A stretch of 64,000 nucleotides of DNA from Paenibacillus soyae (GTDB lineage: Bacteria > Bacillota > Bacilli > Paenibacillales > Paenibacillaceae). Each line of letters starts with the position of its first letter. Positions within the stretch are counted from its first letter, which is position 1. Of this stretch, positions 8,883 through 16,990 are shown piece by piece. The notes beneath the pieces are model-generated. The model did not search any database. It saw only the letters and a list, made by a program, of their open reading frames with translations, and was not told the DNA's origin. The stretch lies in NCBI RefSeq assembly GCF_024623455.1, contig NZ_JANIPJ010000012.1, positions 1 to 64,000 on the forward strand. The letters are read 5' to 3'. A program made the translations under genes and the position numbers.

Positions 8883-10527
8883 CGAGCTCCTTGATCATAA
8901 GCGCGATCCTCATGCGCAGGCTGTCGGCGGGATTGCGGACCTGGACGCCAGTCAGCTGCTCGATGCGGTTCAGGCGGTACAGCACGGTATTTCGGTGGAT
9001 GTATAGGCCTTTGGCCGTCTCCCCGATATGGCAGTGATTGTCGTAAAACACGCGAAGCGTCCGCCGCCATTCCCGCTGCTCGCCCTCGTCGATGCCGTTC
9101 CATGCCTCGAAGGTTTCCTGCAGAAACTCCTGCAAATCATCGACAGGGATGAGCCGCAGCAGGTCCTCGAACTCCTTCGTGTGGTAATATTGCACGAATC
9201 GCTGCTTGTTGTGGCTTCTTCCCAGCCGGTAGGCGTCCATTGCCTGCTTGTAGGCAACGGGAATGTCGACCAGCTTGTTAATCGGGCTGCCGATGCCGTA
9301 CGACAATCCGATATCCTCGCTCGCCGCCATGCGCTCCGAGATGGCCTGCAGCTGCTGCGAAGTCCGCAGCTTTCCTTCCGGGGAGGAGCCGAGCAAATCC
9401 TTGGCGGACAGCAGGGCAATCAATTTATCCTTCAGCGTAAACAACACAAACGGCGCGCCAAACCTCGCGAATTCTTTGGTCAGAACATGGTAGAGATGAT
9501 CGGTTTCCCTGGCCTTCCGTTCGATGGCGATCTGATCCTGTTCCGACTCGGCCGCGTGTTCGTCCGAATCCCTTCCGCATACGACGCAGATCATCGATTC
9601 CGCAGGGAAGAGTCCGTGCTGCTTGCCGCGATGAATGATCTCCTGCTCCGACGTTATCTCTCCTTGCACGAGCTCCGTAAAAAATTCGATCTTGAACCTC
9701 CGGGCTCTATCCTTGACGGCTTGCGCCTTCAGCAGCTCGAAGCCAAGCACATTGGCCGCCTGCTCCAAGGCCAGCGCATGATGCGTCCTTATCTCCTCTT
9801 CATCGGTAAACGCCAATATATACCCCGGTCTCTGAGGCGTGGGAATCGGCTGAAGCCGAACATGCTTCGTCCCGTCAGCCGCGGTGCCGCCATGGACCTT
9901 ATACAAGCCGCCGTTCAGCGTCTGCTTGTTCGAGGCGTAGTCCGCTATCCATTTGTTCAGCAGCTGAATGTTCGGCCGAAGCGTGGTCGACAGGTTGATG
10001 AGCTCCAGCTTCGAGCCGAGGATGACGATGGGGCAGGCGATAAGCTGCGAGAGCTTGTCGACGATTTCGATTAATCCTTCTCCGTTCAGTATCAGGTTGA
10101 AAAAGGTATGATGCGTATCGAGCGCGTAGCTTAGTTCATTCGTTTTGTTCTGCAGGATGCTGCTCAGCGCGCCGTTCAGCACTTCGCCGAGGGAATAGTC
10201 GAGGGAAAGCTCGAGCAACGGGAACTGCAGCTCATTCGCCTTCAGGATGACGGACTCTGGAATTTCCTCCAGGAACCGCTTGGTTTTGATGGCGAGACCG
10301 GCGCAGCCCGCTTCCGCCATTTGGGCCACAAGCGTATCCAGCGTTTCGGGATGGTCCTTCATCGCGTAGGCCGTCGTGAGCAGCAGCTCGTTAGCCTTAA
10401 GAAAATGGATGATGTCCGGCGCGTCCATCATATTGACCGTATTGACGCTGCGATTCAGACCTTCGGCGCCCGCTGCTATCCGCGCATTCCGAAGCGCGGG
10501 GATTTGAAGCAGGTCTTTCAAAAGCAT
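8875..10527 (-). CDS. pucR: PucR-family transcriptional regulator of purine catabolism
   Basis: A 550-residue regulator. The N-terminal PucR domain starts at residue 1 (LLQIPALRNARI, with KANELLLTTAYAM near residue 50). The C-terminal CdaR/PucR helix-turn-helix (HIGETAKGLYIHRNTVLYRL) lies near residues 505-525. An open frame extends 58 codons further upstream, but ATG at 10527 is chosen because it is preceded by GAAAGGGGCGG and matches the usual PucR N terminus. It is divergent from the large purine operon and convergent with add, as expected for a local regulator. In Bacillus subtilis PucR responds to allantoin and similar purine-degradation products; the same role here is inferred. Confidence 0.9.
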   Translation of the reverse strand: MLLKDLLQIPALRNARIAAGAEGLNRSVNTVNMMDAPDIIHFLKANELLLTTAYAMKDHPETLDTLVAQMAEAGCAGLAIKTKRFLEEIPESVILKANELQFPLLELSLDYSLGEVLNGALSSILQNKTNELSYALDTHHTFFNLILNGEGLIEIVDKLSQLIACPIVILGSKLELINLSTTLRPNIQLLNKWIADYASNKQTLNGGLYKVHGGTAADGTKHVRLQPIPTPQRPGYILAFTDEEEIRTHHALALEQAANVLGFELLKAQAVKDRARRFKIEFFTELVQGEITSEQEIIHRGKQHGLFPAESMICVVCGRDSDEHAAESEQDQIAIERKARETDHLYHVLTKEFARFGAPFVLFTLKDKLIALLSAKDLLGSSPEGKLRTSQQLQAISERMAASEDIGLSYGIGSPINKLVDIPVAYKQAMDAYRLGRSHNKQRFVQYYHTKEFEDLLRLIPVDDLQEFLQETFEAWNGIDEGEQREWRRTLRVFYDNHCHIGETAKGLYIHRNTVLYRLNRIEQLTGVQVRNPADSLRMRIALMIKELVS

Positions 10528-10786
10528 AGAGATCCGCCCCTTTCGCGTCATGTTATCTAACATTAATATAGCGGAATTTGGAGGAAAGGAAAAGATGATT
10601 TTGAAAAAAAAGAGATGTTCTGCACAAATCCCCCGCTGAATTCTATATATTATGTACAATGACAAAACGAACGTCCCATCATATGATAGTTTCAATTCCA
10701 TTTAACGCGTTAACTATTCTGACATGATTCGAGGGTCAATCATTCGTTCCAATTCGGAAAGATATGGATTTGGGAGGAGGGGAGCT
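10528..10786. other. Divergent intergenic region between pucR and the purine operon
   Basis: This AT-rich stretch separates the divergent pucR and the 14-gene purine run. I could not settle a single promoter for either direction; several AT-rich -10-like boxes lie around 10640-10660. A 12-bp perfect palindrome at 10702-10713 is the best operator candidate. Confidence 0.5.
10702..10713. promoter_or_regulatory. Perfect 12-bp palindrome, candidate operator
   Basis: TTAACGCGTTAA reads the same on both strands. It lies between pucR and the purine operon, 74 bases before the first operon gene. It is not an obvious match to the B. subtilis PucR box, so the binding protein is unknown. Confidence 0.4.
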
Positions 10787-11572
10787 ATGGAACGGTTGGA
10801 TCGATCGCGGAAGCATCGCTCGGAACGCAGCTTCACTCCTGATAACAATGAGCCGGCGGGCGACAAACCGCAATACGCGTTAACGGCGGAGGGGGATGCG
10901 GTGATTCGCTGCGATATCGAGCGGATGCTGAACCGTCTCTTCCAAAGGGATGCCGGCTGGTCGCTTCCCGCCGTCGGAAGACGGGAGGAGATTATGAACG
11001 CGCTCCTCGGCAGTCTCATCCGTCCCAGCGAGACGGTTCTCGTTCCGGTCTATGGGCCGCGCGGCCGAAGCATCGCCGATCTATGCGAGCGGCTCGGGGC
11101 GGACCCTGTCGTGCTGGAGATGGCGGAAGCTGACGGCTTCGATCTAGCGGGCTTGGAGAACGAGCTGCGGCGTAGGCGGCCGGTCCTTGTCGCAATCTCC
11201 CACGGCGAACCGCTCTCCGGCATGAGCCGTTCGATGGAGAAAATCGGAAGCTTATGCCAAGAGTTGGACATTCTGTTCGTTGCGGATTGTACCGCGACGT
11301 TCGGCTCCACCCTGGTTCAGGCGGAGAAGTGGCATCTGGATGCGGCTATTGGCGCACCGATTTCGAGGATGGTTATTCCCGTTTCGTATAACGAGAGAGC
11401 GCTGGCCAGGATGCGTCATCGCAGTAACGTCGAGCTGCCCTTTCTCCGCATGATAGACGATTGGAACAGCTTGCTTCGGGAGAACGAAGAGGCCGGACGG
11501 CTTGTCCTCCGGAAGCTGCGGGATCGGCTGGCGATTATGATCGGCAGAGTAGACGGGGATGAGGCTATTTGA
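10787..11572 (+). CDS. Truncated class V aminotransferase-like protein, probable pseudoenzyme
   Basis: 261 residues. Residues 60-205 resemble the large domain of class V PLP aminotransferases of the PucG/AGXT type: a GRREE start, the substrate-side segment ISHGEPLSGM (137-146) and the PLP-ring aspartate in LFVADCTATFG (163-173, D167). Where the catalytic Schiff-base lysine is expected the sequence reads GAPISRM (189-195), with no lysine. The C-terminal small domain is largely missing (family members are about 380-415 residues). The ATG at 10787 is chosen over the upstream ATG (10724) because of its GGGAGGAGGGG ribosome site. It begins the purine operon, where PucG (ureidoglycine aminotransferase) would fit. 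It could be a regulatory or structural pseudoenzyme, or a decaying gene. Confidence 0.6.
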   Translation: MERLDRSRKHRSERSFTPDNNEPAGDKPQYALTAEGDAVIRCDIERMLNRLFQRDAGWSLPAVGRREEIMNALLGSLIRPSETVLVPVYGPRGRSIADLCERLGADPVVLEMAEADGFDLAGLENELRRRRPVLVAISHGEPLSGMSRSMEKIGSLCQELDILFVADCTATFGSTLVQAEKWHLDAAIGAPISRMVIPVSYNERALARMRHRSNVELPFLRMIDDWNSLLRENEEAGRLVLRKLRDRLAIMIGRVDGDEAI

Positions 11573-11632
11573 CGGCGAGGATTCCGTCGCAAGAGGTTAG
11601 GAACGACTTACAAGCATAAGGGGGTATCCGGC

Positions 11633-12145
11633 ATGGATCCATTATTGAAAGCATCGAACGACTGGGATCTTGCGACATTCGTCGCGCAATACGGCTTGTT
11701 ATTCGAAGCTTCGCCATGGGTGGCGGAGAGGGCGTGGCACAGCCGCCCGTTCCGCACGAGGGAAGAGCTGCTGGAGTGCATGTCGGCCATCGTGATGGAG
11801 GCGGACGAAAGCCTGCAGCTGGAGCTGCTCCGCGCGCATCCCGAGCTGGGCGCGAAGGTGCGGATGACGGCGGAATCGACGGAGGAGCAGAGAGGGGCCG
11901 GGCTCGACCGGCTGGAGAGGGACGAGGCGTATATTTTTGGACGGATGAACGCTGCGTATCGGGAGAGGTTCGGCTTCCCGTTCATCATCGCGGTAAAAGG
12001 GCTGACGGCGGATATGATCGCGGATTCCATGCAGAAACGGATGATGAACACCGCGGCGGAAGAGAAGACTCGCGCGCTGCGGGAGGTATGCAGGATCGCG
12101 TCGTTCAGGCTGGAGCACATGGGCGCCGATCCCGCGGCGAGCTAA
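11633..12145 (+). CDS. uraD: OHCU decarboxylase (2-oxo-4-hydroxy-4-carboxy-5-ureidoimidazoline decarboxylase)
   Basis: A 170-residue enzyme that decarboxylates OHCU to S-allantoin, the last step of the urate-to-allantoin route. Family motifs are present: ASPWVAERAW (26-35), the catalytic histidine in HPELG (69-73), STEEQRGAGLD (82-92) and FPFIIAVKG near residue 120. In B. subtilis this domain is fused to uricase as PucL; here it stands alone and no uricase follows. HIU hydrolase is next, 15 bases downstream, as expected for sequential steps. Confidence 0.92.
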   Translation: MDPLLKASNDWDLATFVAQYGLLFEASPWVAERAWHSRPFRTREELLECMSAIVMEADESLQLELLRAHPELGAKVRMTAESTEEQRGAGLDRLERDEAYIFGRMNAAYRERFGFPFIIAVKGLTADMIADSMQKRMMNTAAEEKTRALREVCRIASFRLEHMGADPAAS

Positions 12146-12160
12146 GGAGGCGGGCGTCGC

Positions 12161-12511
12161 ATGGGCAAAGTAACGACGCATGTGCTGGACACGGCGCTCG
12201 GGCAGACGGCGGCAGGGATGGCCGTCGTGCTATACAGGCTGCTGCCGGGCGGCGGCGAAGAGCTGATCGCGGCATCCTCGACGAACGAAGACGGCCGACT
12301 GGACCGGCCGCTGGTCGAAGGTGATCGGTTCGCGGAAGGTTTGTACGAGATTCGATTTTTTGTCGGCCGTTATTTCGAGGAGAAGCCCGGGCTGGCGCCG
12401 TCGATATGGGACGTCGTCCCGATCGCCTTCCGGGTAAAGGACGCCTCGCAGCATTACCACATCCCTCTGCTCGTTGCGCCAGGCGCATACAGCACGTATC
12501 GGGGCAGCTAA
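12161..12511 (+). CDS. uraH: 5-hydroxyisourate hydrolase (transthyretin-like)
   Basis: A 116-residue hydrolase that opens 5-hydroxyisourate to OHCU. Both family hallmarks are visible: the N-terminal THVLDTALG (residues 6-14, with the catalytic His7) and the C-terminal tetrapeptide YRGS. It normally works as a tetramer in the cytoplasm. It sits between OHCU decarboxylase and an amidohydrolase in the purine operon. It is equivalent to PucM of B. subtilis. Confidence 0.94.
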   Translation: MGKVTTHVLDTALGQTAAGMAVVLYRLLPGGGEELIAASSTNEDGRLDRPLVEGDRFAEGLYEIRFFVGRYFEEKPGLAPSIWDVVPIAFRVKDASQHYHIPLLVAPGAYSTYRGS

Positions 12512-12530
12512 GGCGAAGGAGAGAGCGAGC

Positions 12531-13865
12531 ATGGCGACAAAGCTGATTAAAGGCGCGCAGATTATTACGATGGATGAACGGGAGACGGTGCTCTCTGGGG
12601 ATGTCCTGATTGACGGCGACCGGATCGTCCGCATCGCGGAAAGTATCGAAGAGGAGGCCGATCTCGTCATCGACGCGAGGGGCAAGACGCTGCTCCCCGG
12701 GTTCATCCAGACGCATATCCATCTCTGTCAGACGCTCTTCCGCGGCCGCGCGGACGATCTGGAGCTTCTGGATTGGCTGAAAAAAAGAATTTGGCCGCTC
12801 GAAGCGGCTCATGACGAGGAATCCGTCTATTACTCCGCGATGCTCGGAATCGGCGAGCTTATCCGGAGCGGAACGACGACCATTCTGGATATGGAGACGG
12901 TTCATCATACCGGCTCCGCCTTCCAAGCGATCGAGTCGAGCGGCATTCGAGCCGTCTCGGGGAAGGTCATGATGGACCATGGAGGCGACGTTCCCGCGGG
13001 GTTGATAGAAACGACGGAGCAATCGCTGCAGGAAAGCGTCGACCTGCTGGAACGATGGCATGGGAGAGCGAACGGGCGCATCTCGTACGCGTTCTGCCCG
13101 CGGTTCGTCGTCTCCTGCACGGAAGAGCTGCTGCTCGGCGTCCGCGAAATGTCGAAACGGCACAACGTGAAGGTGCATACGCACGCATCGGAGAACAGGG
13201 GCGAGATCGCGCTTGTCGAACGGGAGAGAGGGATGCGCAACGTGCTGTACCTCGATCACATCGGACTTGCGACGCCGGATCTCATCCTCGCGCACTGCGT
13301 CTGGCTGGACGATGAAGAGAAGCGCGTCATACGCGAACGCGGCGTCAAGGTGACGCATTGTCCCGGCTCCAACCTGAAGCTGTCTTCCGGCATCGCGGAG
13401 GTGCCGGAGCTGCTCGGCAGGCATATTCCGGTTGGCATCGGCTCCGACGGCGCTCCATGCAATAACACGCTCGATATGTTCTCGGAGATGAGAATGACGG
13501 CGCTGATCCAGAAGACGCTGCACGGCCCGACCTCGATGGACGCCAGGACGGTGCTCCGCATGGCCACGATGGGAGGCGCGGAGGTGCTCGGCATGGAGAG
13601 GGAGATCGGGAGCGTGGAGGTCGGCAAGAAAGCGGATTTGATCCTGCTCGAGCTGAACGAATTCCACGCCTACCCGTCCTTCGAAGCGGATCCCTACTCC
13701 CGAGTCGTCTATTCCGCGGGCTACAGCGATGTTGATACGGTGCTGATCGACGGAGAGCTCGTCATGCGCGGCAAAATGCTTCTTACCGTCGATAAGGGGA
13801 CCGTACTGAAGGAAGCGGACCGCTCGATTGAGCGATTGCTGAGGAGATTGAACGAAGGGGGCTGA
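12531..13865 (+). CDS. Amidohydrolase of the aminohydrolase branch (purine/deoxyadenosine deaminase-like)
   Basis: A 444-residue metal-dependent deaminase of the SsnA, 5'-deoxyadenosine deaminase and N-ethylammeline chlorohydrolase group. Metal ligands are visible: the HxH of QTHIHLCQT (His62 and His64), a histidine in HTHASE, another in LAHCVW, and the aspartate in GSDGAPCNN. Start at 12531 follows GAAGGAGAG; a longer frame from 12474 would overlap uraH and lacks a comparable site. In this operon a guanine, 8-oxoguanine or adenine-type purine deamination is likely, feeding xanthine to the dehydrogenase. The substrate cannot be read from sequence. Confidence 0.85.
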   Translation: MATKLIKGAQIITMDERETVLSGDVLIDGDRIVRIAESIEEEADLVIDARGKTLLPGFIQTHIHLCQTLFRGRADDLELLDWLKKRIWPLEAAHDEESVYYSAMLGIGELIRSGTTTILDMETVHHTGSAFQAIESSGIRAVSGKVMMDHGGDVPAGLIETTEQSLQESVDLLERWHGRANGRISYAFCPRFVVSCTEELLLGVREMSKRHNVKVHTHASENRGEIALVERERGMRNVLYLDHIGLATPDLILAHCVWLDDEEKRVIRERGVKVTHCPGSNLKLSSGIAEVPELLGRHIPVGIGSDGAPCNNTLDMFSEMRMTALIQKTLHGPTSMDARTVLRMATMGGAEVLGMEREIGSVEVGKKADLILLELNEFHAYPSFEADPYSRVVYSAGYSDVDTVLIDGELVMRGKMLLTVDKGTVLKEADRSIERLLRRLNEGG

Positions 13866-13869
13866 GCTT

Positions 13870-14883
13870 ATGCCGGACTCGGAGCTCATTAAGGAAGCCG
13901 TGTCGCTTGGGGGGTGCTGCGTACTGGCGACCATCGTTCACGTGGAGGGGCACGCCTACCGGAAGGCCGGCGCGATGATGCTGCTCAAGGCGGATGGCGA
14001 GGCAAGCGGGGCGCTGAGTCCCGGCTGCCTGGAATCCGATCTTCTCGCTCATGTGCCGGACATTCTGCGGCAGAACGCGCCGCGTCTCGTGGATTACGAC
14101 ATGAGGCCGGCGGATGATTTGTCTTGGGGGGAGCATATCGGCTGCGGCGGCTTGATCCGCGTGCTGCTCGAGCCCGTGTCAGGGGAGTTGTTGTCCCGTC
14201 TGAGGATAGCGTGCGAGCGGATGGATGCGGGAGCGCCTGTGCTGCTTATCCGCAGGGTGGGGGCGGAGAACGGACTTCCCGTGGCTTATGAGTTCGCGGA
14301 ATCCGACGAAGCGGCCGATGCTTGTCATCGGGAAGGCGTCTTGATCGTACGATGGGAGCCGAAGCCCCGATTGCTCCTGTTCGGGGCGGGGGATGACGCG
14401 AGGCCGCTGTCCCAGCTGGCGCAGCAAGCCGGATTCGCCGTCACCGTCGCCGATTTTCGCGAATCGCTGTGCAAGGCGGAGCGGTTCCCCGGCGCGAAGC
14501 TCTTATTCGGCTTTCCGCAGGAACTAATGCCTTTGCTGCAGCCGGGCTCCGGCGATTACATCGTTATCATGAGCCACCAGCTTCAGAGGGACCGGCAGTT
14601 TCTGGAGCTCGTGCTGCCGTCGGAGCCCCGCTTCGTCGGCGTGATGGGTTCCGAGGCGAGGAGAACGCGCCTGCTTGGCGGTTTGTCCCGCTCCGCCGCG
14701 GTTTCTTGCCCGGCCGGCTTGCCGATCGGAGCCGACGGCCCGTTCGAGATTGCCGTCAGCATTATGGCGGAGCTCATTCAAGCTAGGCGCGGAGGGGGGC
14801 GGTATGGTGCGGGGTGGAATCGCGGTTCTGTATATGGGAGCGGGGAGCAGCAGCCGCATGGGGTATCCGAAGCTTTCGGCTGA
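13870..14883 (+). CDS. XdhC/CoxF-family xanthine dehydrogenase maturation protein
   Basis: A 337-residue protein of the XdhC family, which binds molybdenum cofactor and supports its sulfuration and insertion into xanthine dehydrogenase. The N-terminal XdhC domain has HVEGHAYRKAGAMML (about 19-33), GCLESDL (about 56-62) and IGCGGLI (about 94-100). The C-terminal Rossmann-type domain shows LLFGAGDDARPL near residue 160. It is equivalent to PucA of B. subtilis. The last 80 bases overlap the next gene in a different frame, and the C-terminal tail read from that overlap looks like an unconstrained Gly-rich extension. Confidence 0.88.
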   Translation: MPDSELIKEAVSLGGCCVLATIVHVEGHAYRKAGAMMLLKADGEASGALSPGCLESDLLAHVPDILRQNAPRLVDYDMRPADDLSWGEHIGCGGLIRVLLEPVSGELLSRLRIACERMDAGAPVLLIRRVGAENGLPVAYEFAESDEAADACHREGVLIVRWEPKPRLLLFGAGDDARPLSQLAQQAGFAVTVADFRESLCKAERFPGAKLLFGFPQELMPLLQPGSGDYIVIMSHQLQRDRQFLELVLPSEPRFVGVMGSEARRTRLLGGLSRSAAVSCPAGLPIGADGPFEIAVSIMAELIQARRGGGRYGAGWNRGSVYGSGEQQPHGVSEAFG

Positions 14884-15421
14884 CGTTCGCGGCAAGGGCA
14901 AGCTCGGAAGCCTGGCGCTGCGAAGCGCCCTGCGTTCCGGCATCGGTCCGGTGATTGTCGTGACCAAGGCGGGACCCGTGCCGGATTGGCTGGCGGAGAT
15001 AGAAGGCGAGCATCAGACGGAGGCGTATACCCGGGTGGAATCGCCGAACGCGGAGCTCGGCATGGCGCACTCCATCCGGGCGGGTTATGCGCAAGCCTCG
15101 CGCGGCCAGCTTCGGGGAATCGTGATCCTGCTCGCGGATATGCCGCTTGTCACGGCGGAGATGATCCGCGATCTGGCCGACCGTTACGAGGCCGAACCGC
15201 ATTTGGATTTCGTCGCCTACCGGCAAGGCGGCCTTCCCCTGCCTCCCGTGCTGCTCGCGTCATCCATGTTCCCGCATCTCCGCCATTTAGAAGGGGATGC
15301 CGGAGCCAGGCGGCTGCTTCAGGATCCGAGATTTTGCGGCGCTTTCTTGCAGGCGGAGACGGAATTGAGTTTGGCGGATTTGGATACCGAAGAAGACTGG
15401 GCCCTTATGCCCTGGAGCTGA
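14804..15421 (+). CDS. pucB: MocA/PucB-like molybdenum cofactor nucleotidyltransferase
   Basis: A 205-residue nucleotidyltransferase-fold protein. The GAGSSSRMGYPKL motif at about residues 12-24 is the NTP-binding loop of the MobA/MocA group, and LADMPLV near residue 117 is the metal-site aspartate region. MocA adds CMP to molybdopterin to make the cytosine dinucleotide used by many xanthine dehydrogenases. The start at 14804 has GGAGGGGG upstream and lies inside the end of the XdhC-like gene. A longer frame from 14675 would be mostly shadow sequence of that gene. Its position beside XdhC and xanthine dehydrogenase supports the call. Confidence 0.83.
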   Translation: MVRGGIAVLYMGAGSSSRMGYPKLSADVRGKGKLGSLALRSALRSGIGPVIVVTKAGPVPDWLAEIEGEHQTEAYTRVESPNAELGMAHSIRAGYAQASRGQLRGIVILLADMPLVTAEMIRDLADRYEAEPHLDFVAYRQGGLPLPPVLLASSMFPHLRHLEGDAGARRLLQDPRFCGAFLQAETELSLADLDTEEDWALMPWS

Positions 15422-15457
15422 TTCATTGACTACGACGACAGGCGGGAGGTAGAAGGA

Positions 15458-16990
15458 ATGGGGCGTATGGCGGTTCAGATGCTCCAAATCGTGAAGCGGT
15501 TCGGGCAAGTCGCCGCGAACGACAACGTGGATTTCTCCGTCAAGCAAGGCGAAATCCATGCGCTCCTGGGCGAGAACGGCGCGGGCAAAAGCACGGTCAT
15601 GAGCCTCTTGTCCGGTATGTACAGAGCGGACGGCGGCGATATTCTCATCCATGGGGAAGCCGCCCGAATCCGCTCGCCGAGGGACGCCATGCAGCTCGGC
15701 ATCGGCATGGTGCATCAAAACTTCAGGCTGGTCCCGACGCTGACCGCGCTCGAGAACATCATCCTCGGCGAGAAGAGTCGTCCATGGCGGGGGAAGGCCT
15801 GGAAGCAGGATAAAGCGCAGGAGATCGAAGCGATTTGCGGGAAATTCGGACTAAGCTTTCCGATTCACGCGCCGGTCTGGCAGCTGTCGGTCGGCGAGCA
15901 GCAGCGGGTCGAAATCGTGAAGACGCTGTACCGCGGAGCGGACATTATCCTGCTCGATGAACCGACGTCCGTGTTGACGCCGGGCGAAGCGGAGCTCCTC
16001 TTCGAGACGCTCCGGGAGCTGAAGCAAAGCGGGAAGACGATGATTATCACGACCCATAAGCTGAAGGAAGTGATGGCCGTGTCCGACCGCATATCCGTCA
16101 TGCGCAAAGGCCGCATGATCGCTACGATGGATCGGAGCGTTACCAACACGAGGGAGCTCGCCGAGCTGATGGTGGGCAGACAGCTGCCTGAAGCTAGCGA
16201 GACGGCCCCGGGCTGCCCGGGAAACATCGTGCTCGAGGCGACGGGTATGAAGGTGCTGGCCGACCACGGTTACCCGGCGCTGGACGGCGTTAGCTTCGCC
16301 GTGAAGAAGGGGGAAATCGTGGGCGTAGCGGGCGTGGCCGGCAATGGGCAGAAGGAGCTGGCTGAGGCGATCGCGGGGCTTCGGAACTGGGAGGAAGGCG
16401 CCATGACCTTCCTTGGCGAGCGGATGGAGGCTGCCAGCATACGCCGGAGGATTGATAAGGGCATTTCGCTCATCCCGGAGGATCGCATGAAGAGCGGCCT
16501 CGCGGGCAGCCTGGATCTGGTCGACAACTTGATGCTGAAGAGCTATGGAAGTGCGGAGCGGTTCAAGCTCGGTTTCGTTCGGAAGAACCGGAATGAACGC
16601 TGGGCGCAGGGACTGGTCGATCAGTTCGATGTTCGAACTCCTGGATTGAACGCGCCGGTCAGGGGGTTATCCGGAGGCAATCAGCAGAAGCTGCTGCTGG
16701 CGCGCGAGATCGACCGCAAGCCCGGCCTGATGGTCGCCGTTCATCCGACGCAGGGACTCGACGTCGGCGCCACGGAATCGGTCCATAACATGCTGATCGG
16801 CTTGCGCGACTCCTCGGCCGGCATACTGCTCATCTCGGAGGATTTGGACGAAGTGATGAAGCTGTCGGACCGGGTTCTCGTCCTGTACGGAGGCAAGATT
16901 GTCGGCGAGCTCGGCAAATGGGACATCGACAAAGAGCGAATCGGCCGCCTGATGGCCGGACTCGGGGAGACGAAGGAGGCGGCAGGATGA
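15458..16990 (+). CDS. ABC importer ATP-binding protein, nucleoside/purine type
   Basis: A 510-residue protein with two ABC cassettes in one chain, like NupO (YufO) and other BMP-family importers. The first cassette has Walker A GENGAGKST (about 39-47), the signature LSVGEQQR near residue 145 and Walker B IILLDEPTS. The second has a degenerate Walker A (GVAGNGQKEL), common in this family, and LSGGNQQK near residue 405. It drives uptake with the two following permeases and the BMP lipoprotein encoded at 22793. Its stop overlaps the first permease (ATGA). Confidence 0.92.
   Translation: MGRMAVQMLQIVKRFGQVAANDNVDFSVKQGEIHALLGENGAGKSTVMSLLSGMYRADGGDILIHGEAARIRSPRDAMQLGIGMVHQNFRLVPTLTALENIILGEKSRPWRGKAWKQDKAQEIEAICGKFGLSFPIHAPVWQLSVGEQQRVEIVKTLYRGADIILLDEPTSVLTPGEAELLFETLRELKQSGKTMIITTHKLKEVMAVSDRISVMRKGRMIATMDRSVTNTRELAELMVGRQLPEASETAPGCPGNIVLEATGMKVLADHGYPALDGVSFAVKKGEIVGVAGVAGNGQKELAEAIAGLRNWEEGAMTFLGERMEAASIRRRIDKGISLIPEDRMKSGLAGSLDLVDNLMLKSYGSAERFKLGFVRKNRNERWAQGLVDQFDVRTPGLNAPVRGLSGGNQQKLLLAREIDRKPGLMVAVHPTQGLDVGATESVHNMLIGLRDSSAGILLISEDLDEVMKLSDRVLVLYGGKIVGELGKWDIDKERIGRLMAGLGETKEAAG

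Noticed and set aside
10528..10701. 58-codon upstream extension of pucR
   Set aside because: The extension is hydrophobic and unlike PucR proteins, and the ATG at 10527 has its own ribosome site.
12105..13934. Reverse-strand open frame of 609 codons
   Set aside because: It is antisense to uraD, uraH and the amidohydrolase, all well supported; composition is Arg/His/Pro-rich as expected for a shadow.
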